Assembly: GCA_039972875.1 (NCBI GenBank)
Contig: JBDWMA010000006.1
Span: forward strand, 124,001-188,000
DNA from: Pseudoruegeria sp039972875
GTDB lineage: Bacteria; Pseudomonadota; Alphaproteobacteria; Rhodobacterales; Rhodobacteraceae
Length of the DNA: 64,000 nt
Direction of reading: 5' to 3'
Shown: positions 1 through 8,408 of the stretch, piece by piece
Position numbering within the stretch: the stretch's first letter is position 1
Layout of the letters: each line of letters starts with the position of its first letter
Notes under the pieces: model-generated
Seen by the model: the letters and a program-made list of their open reading frames with translations, nothing else
Database searches by the model: none
What the model was told of the DNA's origin: nothing
Made by a program: the position numbers and the translations under genes

Positions 1-80
1 CGTGTCTGATCGGCATAAATCCACATCTATTGGCACAGATTCAGACTGGTCAACTTGCCCCTCTGCCCCTCGACGCATAA
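1..80 (+). CDS. Possible C-terminal end of an upstream gene
   Basis: One forward frame is open from the window edge to a TAA at 78-80. It reads about 25 residues that look like a natural protein end (finishing QTGQLAPLPLDA). It stops 33 bases before gpmI on the same strand, so it could be the preceding gene of the same transcript. A second forward frame is also open here, so the call rests only on residue composition. Product unknown. Confidence 0.3.
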   Translation, partial: CLIGINPHLLAQIQTGQLAPLPLDA

Positions 81-113
81 AACGCTTTTACACACCTTAA
101 AAGGCAGGATCAC

Positions 114-1634
114 ATGACCGCACCAAAACCAGTTGTTCTTTGTATTTTGGATGGATGGGGTCAGCGCGCTGACACCACAGCGAATGCTCCGGCTTTGGCG
201 CAAACACCAACGTTTGATCATATTATCGCCACCTGCCCACACAATGTTCTAACAACTCACGGTCCTGATGCGGGTTTGCCGACCGGACAGATGGGAAATT
301 CTGAAGTAGGTCACACCAACATTGGCGCGGGTCGTGTCGTGGCTATGGATCTAGGCCAAATCGATCTTGCGATTGAGGACGGCAGTTTTGCCAATATAGA
401 GACCTTGCAAGCCTTCATCGCAACATTAAAACAAAGTGGTGGCACTGCGCAGTTGATGGGCCTTGCAAGCCCAGGAGGTGTACACAGCCACCTATCGCAC
501 ATCGTTGAAACGGCTCGTGTTATTTCCGAAGCAGGTGTGCCAGTTCAAATCCACTTGATCACTGATGGCCGGGATGTCGCACCACGTTCAGCTGAAGGGC
601 AACTAGACACTTTGATGAACGCTTTGCCGTCAGAAGTCCGCTTGGGTTCGCTGGTGGGTCGATATTTCGCCATGGATCGTGACAACCGCTGGGAACGGGT
701 TCAAGACGCCTTTGATCTCGTGGTTTCGGGCAAAGGTTTGACATCGAGCACTCCGTTGACCGCCGTCAAAGAAGCCTACGCCCGTGATGAGGGTGATGAG
801 TTCATCAAAGCAACCAAACTGGATGCATATCAGCAACCAACGGATGCTGACGGCATTTTGTTTGTTAATTTCCGGTCTGACCGCGCCCGCGAAATTCTTG
901 CCAGCCTAGCGGATCCCAATTTCGATGCATTTGACGCCTCTGCACGCCCAAACTGGTCGGCCGTCTGTGGGATGGTTGAATACTCTGATAGCCACAACAC
1001 CTATATGTCCACTCTGTTCCCCAAACGCGCTATTGTGAATACACTTGGCGCTTGGGTTGCGAAACTTGGCAAAACCCAGTTCCGCCTCGCGGAAACCGAA
1101 AAATACCCACATGTCACCTTTTTCCTCAATGGTGGGATCGAAGTCCCCGAAGTAGGGGAAGATCGGTTCATGCCGAAATCGCCCAAAGTGGCGACTTATG
1201 ATTTGCAGCCAGAAATGAGCGCGGCCGAAGTCACAGTGGCATTTGTCGGCGCCATCGAAAAAGGTTACGACCTGATCGTCACAAATTTTGCCAACCCAGA
1301 TATGGTCGGCCACACCGGTGATCTCAACGCTGCGATGAAAGCCTGCGAAGCCGTCGATCAGGGCTTGGCAAAAGTAACCAAAGCCCTAGAGGAAGTGGGC
1401 GGCACGATGATTGTCACGGCAGACCATGGCAATTGCGAAATGATGGTTGATCCTGAAACCGGTGGGCCGCACACCGCCCACACGTTAAACCCGGTGCCGG
1501 TTACACTCTTTAATGGCCCAAAGGGTGTATCACTCCGCGAGGGCCGATTGGCCGATTTAGCGCCGACAATTTTGGATTTGATGGAGCTGGACGTGCCCAA
1601 AGAAATGACTGGAAAGACCCTGATCCAGCGATGA
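114..1634 (+). CDS. gpmI: 2,3-bisphosphoglycerate-independent phosphoglycerate mutase
   Basis: Interconverts 3- and 2-phosphoglycerate in glycolysis and gluconeogenesis, in the cytoplasm, using two metal ions and no bisphosphoglycerate cofactor. The 506-residue length is normal for the family. Visible motifs are LDGWG near residue 12 (metal site), MGNSEVGH with the phosphorylated nucleophile Ser63, and TADHGNCE at 435-442 (metal ligands Asp437 and His438), in the alkaline-phosphatase-fold order. The ATG at 114 follows an AGGCAGGA ribosome site. The stop overlaps the next start by 4 bases (ATGA), so translation with the EnvC-type gene is probably coupled. It is the first complete gene of a gpmI-envC-ctpA-rppH run. 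Confidence 0.97.
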   Translation: MTAPKPVVLCILDGWGQRADTTANAPALAQTPTFDHIIATCPHNVLTTHGPDAGLPTGQMGNSEVGHTNIGAGRVVAMDLGQIDLAIEDGSFANIETLQAFIATLKQSGGTAQLMGLASPGGVHSHLSHIVETARVISEAGVPVQIHLITDGRDVAPRSAEGQLDTLMNALPSEVRLGSLVGRYFAMDRDNRWERVQDAFDLVVSGKGLTSSTPLTAVKEAYARDEGDEFIKATKLDAYQQPTDADGILFVNFRSDRAREILASLADPNFDAFDASARPNWSAVCGMVEYSDSHNTYMSTLFPKRAIVNTLGAWVAKLGKTQFRLAETEKYPHVTFFLNGGIEVPEVGEDRFMPKSPKVATYDLQPEMSAAEVTVAFVGAIEKGYDLIVTNFANPDMVGHTGDLNAAMKACEAVDQGLAKVTKALEEVGGTMIVTADHGNCEMMVDPETGGPHTAHTLNPVPVTLFNGPKGVSLREGRLADLAPTILDLMELDVPKEMTGKTLIQR

Positions 1635-2767
1635 ACATGTGCCGCGCCTTTGTAATGGTTATGGGGCTGGTGCTTTGCGCCACTCCAATCGCCGCTCAAG
1701 ATGCCGCCAAGAGTGCGCAGAACGCGGCAAGCCAATTGGCCGCCGCATCCAGCGCTTTGGAAAACGCCCAAGGCGCGCGCAACCGGGTAAACGCGTTAAC
1801 CCAGACAATCAAAGCCTACGAAGAGGGGCTTGAGGCCCTGCGCGAGGGGTTGCGCGCCTCGTCTTTACGCGAACAAGAGATCGAGCGAAATTGGCAAGCC
1901 CGCAGTGCGGAGGTCTCCCAACTATTGGCCGCCCTTAGTTCTTTGCAAAACGGACCAGTGGCCGTGCATTTGCTACATCCTGATGGCCCCTTGGGCACCG
2001 CACGTTCTGGGATGATGATTTCATCACTCACCCCCGCGCTTCAGGCCGAAGCCGATCGTCTCGGGGCTGAGCTTGAGGAAGTGGCCCTATTGCGTACTCT
2101 GCAAGAAAGTGCCCGCCAAGATCTGAGTGCAGGTCTTAAAGGTGTGCAAACCGCACGTACAGATCTGTCCAAAGCTATTTCTGAACGTTCTGACTTGCCA
2201 AAACGGTACACATCTGACCCTCACCAATTAACCGAGTTGGTGAACAATGCGGAAACGCTCGATGGGTTTGCATCAGGTTTGCGTCTGGTGGACGGTACAG
2301 AATCAGCCCCCGAGAATAGCCAATTCAGTAGCGCAAAGGGCACACTGCCCTTGCCCGTCGCCGGAACCGTACTTCGCAATTACCAAGAGGCCGACGCAAC
2401 AGGTACAAAACGACCCGGTTTGATCATCGCCACACGCCCTCTTGCACTGATAGAGGCCCCATGGCCTGCGACCATCCGGTACCGTGGTCCATTACTGGAC
2501 TACGGAAACGTGATGATACTTGAGCCCGAAGAGAACTATCTTTTGGTGTTGGCGGGTCTTGAGCGTGTCTATGGTGAGGTCGGAGCAGTTGTTCCTGCCG
2601 GCACACCTGTCGGAATGATGGGCGGCGCAACGCCTGCCGCCGAAGAGTTTTTGGCTCAATCCACTCAAGGGAGTGGTGTTGAGCGATCAGAAACGCTTTA
2701 TATGGAACTAAGAGAAAGGCGCGAGCCAACAGACCCGACTGCGTGGTTTGATATCAACAAGGAATAG
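1631..2767 (+). CDS. EnvC-type murein hydrolase activator (degenerate M23)
   Basis: A 378-residue exported protein: signal peptide at about 1-22 (ending PIAAQ), an Ala/Gln/Glu-rich coiled-coil region at about 23-200, and a LytM/M23-like domain at about 240-375. The metal ligands of active M23 peptidases are absent. The position of the usual HxxxD motif reads PGLIIAT, and no HxH follows, where VMILEPEENY stands instead. In EnvC such degeneracy means the protein activates periplasmic amidases at the division septum rather than cutting peptidoglycan itself. That role is inferred from the family. It overlaps gpmI by 4 bases and lies 6 bases before ctpA. Confidence 0.88.
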   Translation: MNMCRAFVMVMGLVLCATPIAAQDAAKSAQNAASQLAAASSALENAQGARNRVNALTQTIKAYEEGLEALREGLRASSLREQEIERNWQARSAEVSQLLAALSSLQNGPVAVHLLHPDGPLGTARSGMMISSLTPALQAEADRLGAELEEVALLRTLQESARQDLSAGLKGVQTARTDLSKAISERSDLPKRYTSDPHQLTELVNNAETLDGFASGLRLVDGTESAPENSQFSSAKGTLPLPVAGTVLRNYQEADATGTKRPGLIIATRPLALIEAPWPATIRYRGPLLDYGNVMILEPEENYLLVLAGLERVYGEVGAVVPAGTPVGMMGGATPAAEEFLAQSTQGSGVERSETLYMELRERREPTDPTAWFDINKE

Positions 2768-2773
2768 GATGCG

Positions 2774-4120
2774 ATGAAGAAATTCGTTATGGCTGCACTG
2801 GGCGGCACACTGGCTGGGGCTATCGTCAGCACCCAGATCGCCGGTCCTCTGATCGCCCAAGAGGCCGACAGCAAGGCATCTGTTTACGAACAGTTGGATT
2901 TGTTCGGCAATATTTTTGAGCGTATCCGCGCCCAATACGTTGAAGAAGTCGATGAACGTGAGCTGATTCAAGCCGCCATCAACGGTATGCTAACGTCACT
3001 TGATCCACATTCCAGCTATCTGGCCCCCCAAGATTTCGACGACATGCAGGTCCAGACCCGCGGTGAATTTGGCGGTCTTGGGATTGAAGTCACGCAGGAA
3101 GAGGGTTTTGTCAAAGTCGTTTCCCCGATGGACGATACCCCTGCTTATGACGCGGGCATCGAAGCAGGTGACTTTATCACCCATGTCGATGGCGAAAGCA
3201 TCCTTGGTCTGAACCTTGACGAAGCGGTTGAACTCATGCGTGGCCCAATTGGGTCTGAGATCATCGTCACAGTGGTACGCGAAGGTGAGGATGAGCCCTT
3301 TGATGTGTCAATCATCCGCGACACGATCAAACTGACGGCTGTACGCTCTCGCATTCAGGGCGAAACCGTGGTCTTACGGATCACCACGTTCAACGATCAA
3401 ACCTACCCCAACCTTCGGGAAGAGTTGCAGGAAAAGGTCGAAGAACTGGGCGGTATGGAAAACGTCAATGGCATCGTTGTGGATTTACGCAACAACCCCG
3501 GCGGATTGTTGACCCAAGCGATCAAAGTGTCTGACGCATTCCTAAACGCAGGAGAGATCGTTTCAACCCGTGGTCGCGCGCCCGAAGACGGAGAGCGTTT
3601 CAATGCCACAGAGGGTGACCTAAGCGAAGGTAAACCCATCGTGGTGTTGATCAACGGAGGTTCTGCCTCTGCGTCCGAAATCGTTGCAGGTGCTCTTCAG
3701 GATCATCGTCGTGCAATCGTTGTCGGCACCAAAAGCTTTGGGAAAGGTTCCGTTCAAACCGTCATGCCATTGCGCGGTGATGGGGCCATGCGTTTGACCA
3801 CAGCCCGCTATTACACTCCATCGGGCCGGTCCATTCAGGCCCTTGGTGTGTCCCCTGACATCATTGTAGAACAACCAAGACGGCCTATTAACGCCGAAGA
3901 AGAGACCGATGAGCCCCGGTCAGAAGCAAACTTTGCCCGGTCAGAGGCCGATCTACGGGGCAGCCTGTCCAACGATTCCATTTCTGAGGATGAACGCAAG
4001 CAGCTTGAAGAAGATCGCCAGCGGGCCGAAGACGCCGCAAAACTGCGCGAGGATGACTATCAATTGGCCTATGCCATCGACATCCTCAAGGGCCTATCCG
4101 CCCTTGATCCATCCGAATAA
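2774..4120 (+). CDS. ctpA: C-terminal processing protease, S41 family
   Basis: A 448-residue periplasmic serine protease that trims or degrades exported proteins and often acts on cell-wall hydrolases. The N-terminus is a signal or anchor segment (about 1-29). A PDZ domain spans about 95-175 and the S41 core about 195-375. The Ser/Lys dyad is predicted at Ser299 (GGSASASEI) and Lys324 (SFGKGSVQ), the spacing of 25 residues expected for the family. The charged C-terminal tail (about 375-440, rich in Glu, Arg and Asp) is probably flexible. It lies 6 bases after the EnvC-type gene. Exactly which substrates it processes cannot be seen here. Confidence 0.95.
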   Translation: MKKFVMAALGGTLAGAIVSTQIAGPLIAQEADSKASVYEQLDLFGNIFERIRAQYVEEVDERELIQAAINGMLTSLDPHSSYLAPQDFDDMQVQTRGEFGGLGIEVTQEEGFVKVVSPMDDTPAYDAGIEAGDFITHVDGESILGLNLDEAVELMRGPIGSEIIVTVVREGEDEPFDVSIIRDTIKLTAVRSRIQGETVVLRITTFNDQTYPNLREELQEKVEELGGMENVNGIVVDLRNNPGGLLTQAIKVSDAFLNAGEIVSTRGRAPEDGERFNATEGDLSEGKPIVVLINGGSASASEIVAGALQDHRRAIVVGTKSFGKGSVQTVMPLRGDGAMRLTTARYYTPSGRSIQALGVSPDIIVEQPRRPINAEEETDEPRSEANFARSEADLRGSLSNDSISEDERKQLEEDRQRAEDAAKLREDDYQLAYAIDILKGLSALDPSE

Positions 4121-4123
4121 TAC

Positions 4124-4153
4124 AGGAGGGCCGGTGAACGCCGGCCCATTTTT
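4124..4153 (+). terminator. Hairpin plus T-run between ctpA and rppH
   Basis: A perfect 7-bp stem, GGGCCGG (4128-4134) with CCGGCCC (4141-4147), and a 6-base loop is followed by ATTTTT and at once by the rppH ATG at 4154. It has the form of an intrinsic terminator for ctpA. The only good Shine-Dalgarno sequence for rppH, AGGAGG at 4124-4129, lies on the far side of the hairpin and partly inside its 5' arm. Confidence 0.7.
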
Positions 4154-4636
4154 ATGACACCAGAAGACATACAATCACTGCCCTATCGCCCCTGCGTGGG
4201 CGTCATGCTCGTTAATCAAGATGGGCTTATTTTCACCGGACAACGCATCGACAGCGATGTTCCTGCTTGGCAAATGCCCCAAGGCGGCATCGATAAAGGT
4301 GAGGATCCAAAAGACGCCGCCCTGCGCGAACTTTGGGAGGAAACCGGCGTTCTGGCAGAGCATGTTTCGATTGAGGCTCAGACCAGTGATTGGCTAACCT
4401 ATGACTTGCCCCACGATATCGTGCCGCGCATCTGGAAAGGCCGTTATCGAGGGCAAAAACAGCTGTGGTTTCTACTTCGGTTTACGGGCAAAGATTCAGA
4501 TATCAACATCGCGTCAGAGCATCCAGAATTCGCCGAATGGCGCTGGATTACCCCAGATGAGATGATCGAGTCGATTGTCCCTTTCAAACGCGAGATTTAT
4601 ACGAATGTCGTTGCCGCGTTTCGCAATCAGCTTTAG
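4154..4636 (+). CDS. rppH: RNA pyrophosphohydrolase (Nudix)
   Basis: Removes pyrophosphate from the 5' end of triphosphorylated RNA, which opens transcripts to RNase E decay; cytoplasmic. The 160-residue length fits. The Nudix box is complete at about 44-66 (GGIDKGE, then RELWEETGV), and the N-terminal YRPCVGVMLVN is typical of RppH. The start at 4154 matches the family N-terminus even though no ribosome site lies directly before it; a hairpin occupies that space. It ends in a 4-base tail-to-tail overlap with the lipoprotein gene on the other strand. Confidence 0.95.
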   Translation: MTPEDIQSLPYRPCVGVMLVNQDGLIFTGQRIDSDVPAWQMPQGGIDKGEDPKDAALRELWEETGVLAEHVSIEAQTSDWLTYDLPHDIVPRIWKGRYRGQKQLWFLLRFTGKDSDINIASEHPEFAEWRWITPDEMIESIVPFKREIYTNVVAAFRNQL

Positions 4637-4959
4637 CTGCGCGGAACCGAATACAGGACATAGTCCCCACGTTGAGCCACTTGGCGGGCTTTGGTGTCCG
4701 TCGAAAATGCAACACGGCCCGGATATTCAATCGGGCAGCTGACCAAAGTGGCTGAGTCATCCAAGAACTGATTGGTAAATGGCGTCTCTGCAGTGATTTT
4801 GCAGGGATCGCCATCTTCTCTGAAGCCTCGGATCAGCACCAAATCAGCCGTATCCAGATTGTTCGGCGAGAATACGTCAATGGTTGGCACCGACGGCAAA
4901 GAAGAACAGCCCGCCAAGATAACCACCGCACCGATACATGATGACACCGCGTTCCGCAT
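4633..4959 (-). CDS. Small hypothetical lipoprotein
   Basis: A 108-residue product beginning with a short hydrophobic signal that ends in the lipobox ILAGC (Cys18), so it should be lipid-anchored in the envelope. The rest is hydrophilic with two more cysteines (in GDPCKI and VSCPIE) that might form a disulfide. No family is recognised. It is a single-gene unit, tail to tail with rppH. The lipobox and sensible composition make it a probable real gene; function unknown. Confidence 0.7.
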   Translation of the reverse strand: MRNAVSSCIGAVVILAGCSSLPSVPTIDVFSPNNLDTADLVLIRGFREDGDPCKITAETPFTNQFLDDSATLVSCPIEYPGRVAFSTDTKARQVAQRGDYVLYSVPRS

Positions 4960-5038
4960 ACCAGATTCCTTTTGATTTCCGAAAATAAGCCCTAGCGCAG
5001 TTTGCGCCGCTCTCAGACTATATACATGCTGATTTCGT

Positions 5039-5150
5039 AAAAAAACCCCGCCACAAGAATGGGCGGGGTTAAGTGACGCTTTTTCTCGATTTGGGGAGGT
5101 GGGGGCAATAAACCCAAACCGAAAATCTAAGAGCGCTTAACCCTTTATTT
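5039..5150 (-). ncRNA. Candidate small RNA with CU-rich loop and terminator
   Basis: Read on the minus strand, this 112-base stretch ends in a strong 9-bp hairpin (AACCCCGCC/GGCGGGGTT, 5044-5070) followed by seven U. No minus-strand gene lies upstream for it to terminate, because the next gene, at 5162, is on the plus strand. Just before it a 6-bp stem (TTTGGG 5090-5095 with CCCAAA 5113-5118) would expose a loop rich in C and U, complementary to ribosome binding sites. The 5' end and promoter were not identified, so the start is a guess. The hairpin could instead be a stray terminator. Confidence 0.3.
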
Positions 5151-5161
5151 ACCTACACCTC

Positions 5162-5608
5162 ATGGCAAAAACAAAACCCACACAGCGCCTTTTGCCGACC
5201 ATTTCGGGGCAAAAATGCGACGGGCTTGCTTTTGTGGAAAAGCTTCGTCACGGTGTGACTATGACGTTTGAATCTGTGACCCCTTTCACACCCGAAAATC
5301 GTGCGTTCGAACAAGTTGTTTTTGACCGCAAGGAACTGGGCATAATTACCGGAGTATACGGGCGTTTTGTCGCCGCTGGGGAATGGCGCGATTACGGCAT
5401 TTCTTCACTGCGTGAAGTTGCTGTCTTTTCCGTCTTTCAACGCACCGCTGAACATCCATTGTACCGGATCGAAAAGCGCCCGAAACTGCGGCATAAACAA
5501 GGTATGTATGCTGTGATCGGCATGGACGGACAGGTGCTAAAACGCGGGCAAGATTTACGAGTTGTCCTGCGTGTTTTGGAACGCAAACTCATCAGATCAA
5601 TCGACTAG
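5162..5608 (+). CDS. DUF2794 family protein
   Basis: A 148-residue cytoplasmic protein of unknown function. The core from about 45 to 145 (FDRKELGIITGVYGRFVAAG, then EWRDYGISSLREVAVFSVF, then a basic C-terminus) is what I recognise as DUF2794, a family found in alphaproteobacteria. It has no signal peptide or membrane segment. Its last 12 bases overlap the end of the convergent NlpC/P60 gene. I know of no established role. Confidence 0.85.
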   Translation: MAKTKPTQRLLPTISGQKCDGLAFVEKLRHGVTMTFESVTPFTPENRAFEQVVFDRKELGIITGVYGRFVAAGEWRDYGISSLREVAVFSVFQRTAEHPLYRIEKRPKLRHKQGMYAVIGMDGQVLKRGQDLRVVLRVLERKLIRSID

Positions 5609-6427
5609 CGGTCGTGCTACACCAATCATGTCACCAAACTCCTTGGCAGCAATACGTGCTTTAGCTTGGGTCAACGGCTCTATCGCAACCTGCATGTGGT
5701 GGGCATTTGCATGGATTAGGGTCACTGGGTCTAACATCATGCCGACATGCCCCTCCCAAAACACAAGATCACCCCGCCGAAGCGCAGCTCCATCTTTCAG
5801 CGGTGGCCATTCTTTAAACTGGTGATCGCTGTCACGCGGGCTGCGCACCCCGCAAACCTGCAGCGCCATTTGCACAAGACCGGAACAGTCGATGCCAAAC
5901 CCTGTATTCCCCCCCCAAAGGTAAGGGGTGCCCAAGAACATTTCGGCCACCAAAGCCGGGTCCTTGCTTCGGGTTTCAATTGAGCAGACATGCTGTTGGG
6001 CGACAAATCCACCCGTTTCCAGCCTCAGGAACCCAGTCCCATCCGTTGCACTTAGCCGTGCCCCGAAAGGCAAACTAATGAGTTCGGCCGATTTCATGTC
6101 TGCTTTTGAATACACATGACCGGAACGCACGCTAACCCGGTGCGTGGGTGTTAAAGGATCAATCAGCACATCCTGAGGCAAATAACCGACATAACCATCA
6201 ATCGGATCATACCCAAAACACCACCCTTCAAGGCTTTCCAAAACCTGAAACGCTTGTCCAAACACCATCTGTTTGTCTCGCGTGCCATCTGGTCTGCTGC
6301 ACAGATCGGCAACAGGCAACGCACATTGCTTTAAGGTTCCAACCTCAAAACGATCTGCCATGACCGTACCGCGCAGACACGCGTCAGCAACCCGCCCATT
6401 GCTGCGAAACAATCTACGATCAGTCAA
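5597..6427 (-). CDS. NlpC/P60 family cell-wall endopeptidase
   Basis: A 276-residue cysteine peptidase expected to cut the peptide stems of peptidoglycan. Two SH3-like segments occupy about 25-150, and the NlpC/P60 domain about 155-270. Cys181 in GIDCSGLV is the likely nucleophile, with His227 (FWEGHVGMM) and His239 (TLIHAN) as partners. No signal peptide is obvious, so how or whether it is exported is unclear. It starts inside the end of the M17 aminopeptidase gene (4-base ATGA overlap), forming a two-gene operon, and ends convergent with the DUF2794 gene. Confidence 0.92.
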   Translation of the reverse strand: MTDRRLFRSNGRVADACLRGTVMADRFEVGTLKQCALPVADLCSRPDGTRDKQMVFGQAFQVLESLEGWCFGYDPIDGYVGYLPQDVLIDPLTPTHRVSVRSGHVYSKADMKSAELISLPFGARLSATDGTGFLRLETGGFVAQQHVCSIETRSKDPALVAEMFLGTPYLWGGNTGFGIDCSGLVQMALQVCGVRSPRDSDHQFKEWPPLKDGAALRRGDLVFWEGHVGMMLDPVTLIHANAHHMQVAIEPLTQAKARIAAKEFGDMIGVARPLVD

Positions 6428-7812
6428 AGTTTCAGGGCTTTTGGCAATGCTTCAAACAACGCCCGCGCCCCCTGCCCAACCCCACCTTTAGGGCGTGCTG
6501 GTGCTGGGGCAGGTTGCCAGCCATAAATGTCAAAATGTGTATAATTCGCAGTTTGACTTACAAAACGGCGTAAGAACAACGCCGCCGTAATAGAGCCCGC
6601 AAACCCGCCCGAAGGGGCGTTATCAAGGTCCGCAATGCCCGGTTCAATCATAGTTTCATACGGATCCCAAAATGGCATACGCCATACGGGGTCTTTTGCC
6701 CGTTCAGCGGCGCCGGACAAAACCGATGAAAATCCGTCATCCTGCGCATAAAACGGGGCCAAATCCGGCCCAACGGCCACACGTGCGGCCCCAGTTAGAG
6801 TCGCCATTGAGATCAACACATCCGGCATTTCTTCGTCCGCGAAGGCCAAGGCATCCGCAAGCACCAAACGCCCTTCGGCATCGGTGTTATTGATCTCAAC
6901 CGTAAGGCCATTTCGCGCCGTAAGTATGTCGCCCGGCCGAAATGCATTTCCAGCAACTGCGTTTTCAACGGCGGGGATTAGTACACGCAACTGAATCGGC
7001 ATTTTGGTAGACATGATCATTGAAGCTAACCCCAAAACCGTCGCAGCACCGCCCATGTCTTTTTTCATTAAGCCCATGCTGCCACCCGGTTTCAGATTCA
7101 GCCCGCCTGTATCAAAACACACGCCTTTGCCAACCAACGTCACCGAAGGCCCCGTGCTCCCCCATCGTAGATCCAATAGCCGCGGCGCATCTTCTGCAGC
7201 ACGACCAACCGTATGGATCAGAGGAAATCCTTGATCGATAAGATCATCACCACGGGTGACATCCACCTCTGCACCATATTCTAATGATAAGCCTAAAACA
7301 GCGTTTTCCAGTTCGGCTGGGCCCATGTCAGACGCCGGTGTGTTAATAAGTTCTCGTGTCAGCGCCTCACCGCCAGCGATAGCCACGAGCCGGCTTGCAT
7401 CAACGCCTTCAGGCGCTCGCAAAAAGACGCTCGCCCGTGGTCTTTCATGATAACGATCAAATTGATATTCGCTCAACAACCAACCCAAAGCCAGTTCCTC
7501 AAGAACCTCAACCGAATGCCCGTTTGATACGATCTCATACGCCCCCTTAGGCAAAGACCCAATATTCTGAATCGCGCCAAATCGCGTGCGACGGCGGCTT
7601 GTCGCATCGCCAAGCCCGATGACGGCTCCTGCAGGTGTTCCGTCCTCCGCAGGATAAGCAACAGCTTGCCCCAAAGTTCCGCAAAATGATTGCGATTTAA
7701 TCCAATTTGCAACCTGCATTGGAAGGCTTTCAAACAAAGCATCAACTTGATCACCCTCCACGAGATGAAGTGGTAAATAGTCGTCTTGGTCGGAGGCAAA
7801 TCTAAACGGCAT
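6424..7812 (-). CDS. Leucyl aminopeptidase family protein (M17)
   Basis: A cytoplasmic dinuclear metallo-aminopeptidase that releases N-terminal residues from peptides. The catalytic domain in the C-terminal two thirds carries the family marks: VGKGVCFDTGGLNLKP, MKKDMGGAA and NTDAEGRLVLADAL, with the metal-binding Lys, Asp and Glu in place. At 462 residues it is slightly shorter than classical PepA. The ATG at 7812 has GAGGA just upstream. It is coupled to the NlpC/P60 gene, which suggests joint turnover of wall-derived peptides; that link is an inference. Confidence 0.93.
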   Translation of the reverse strand: MPFRFASDQDDYLPLHLVEGDQVDALFESLPMQVANWIKSQSFCGTLGQAVAYPAEDGTPAGAVIGLGDATSRRRTRFGAIQNIGSLPKGAYEIVSNGHSVEVLEELALGWLLSEYQFDRYHERPRASVFLRAPEGVDASRLVAIAGGEALTRELINTPASDMGPAELENAVLGLSLEYGAEVDVTRGDDLIDQGFPLIHTVGRAAEDAPRLLDLRWGSTGPSVTLVGKGVCFDTGGLNLKPGGSMGLMKKDMGGAATVLGLASMIMSTKMPIQLRVLIPAVENAVAGNAFRPGDILTARNGLTVEINNTDAEGRLVLADALAFADEEMPDVLISMATLTGAARVAVGPDLAPFYAQDDGFSSVLSGAAERAKDPVWRMPFWDPYETMIEPGIADLDNAPSGGFAGSITAALFLRRFVSQTANYTHFDIYGWQPAPAPARPKGGVGQGARALFEALPKALKL

Positions 7813-7886
7813 ATAGTCCTCGAGGTCATGTGGTGTTGGCCCAACGATAACGACGGCGCCTTCCAGCGAAAAGACCTATATATGGA

Positions 7887-8264
7887 TTATTGCCGCTTAC
7901 TGGGCACCGCCGACATTAACAATATCGCGATCCGCATGTTCCGCTCCAACCGCCACAAAATTGCGGCGGACTCGACTGTTTTGCGCTGTTTTGCCACTTT
8001 TCTTAATTCCAGTGCCACGCCCTGATGAAATATCATCCCTAACTCCTCAAAATCTGAAGCCAGCTGGGTGGCCTGTTTGACCAATTGTACAAAGTAGTCT
8101 TTTGAATAGCTGCCTTTCATACAATCGATTTGATGCCGCAATCCAAGAAGACGCACCGCCTCTAAGGCATCATCCTTTCCTCCTGATACCATGCTCAGAT
8201 CTGCTGCTATTGCCTCATGCTCCCGTGGCAAAGGTAAACGGATACAATCCTGGTCATGCTCCAT
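7887..8264 (-). CDS. Hypothetical protein, helical
   Basis: A predicted 125-residue soluble protein that is rich in Leu, Ala, Glu and Lys and probably mostly helical. No family recognised. The reading frame extends 16 codons further upstream, but the ATG at 8264 has a clear GGAG ribosome site 9 bases before it, so this start is preferred. It lies divergent from the carbonic anhydrase gene and 74 bases upstream of the aminopeptidase on the same strand. Composition and ribosome site support a real gene, but no homolog could be checked. Confidence 0.6.
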   Translation of the reverse strand: MEHDQDCIRLPLPREHEAIAADLSMVSGGKDDALEAVRLLGLRHQIDCMKGSYSKDYFVQLVKQATQLASDFEELGMIFHQGVALELRKVAKQRKTVESAAILWRLERNMRIAILLMSAVPSKRQ

Positions 8265-8408
8265 GATCTCACTCTCCAATCTTGCGGTCCATTTAGGAAG
8301 TTTTGCCTTCAAAAACTTAAAAAGGATTGACCAAAATGATAGAAATAGCTCGAAATCGCCTTAAATCCTGCATACACAGGCCCAGACCAAATCAGGAGAC
8401 CGTTTGAA

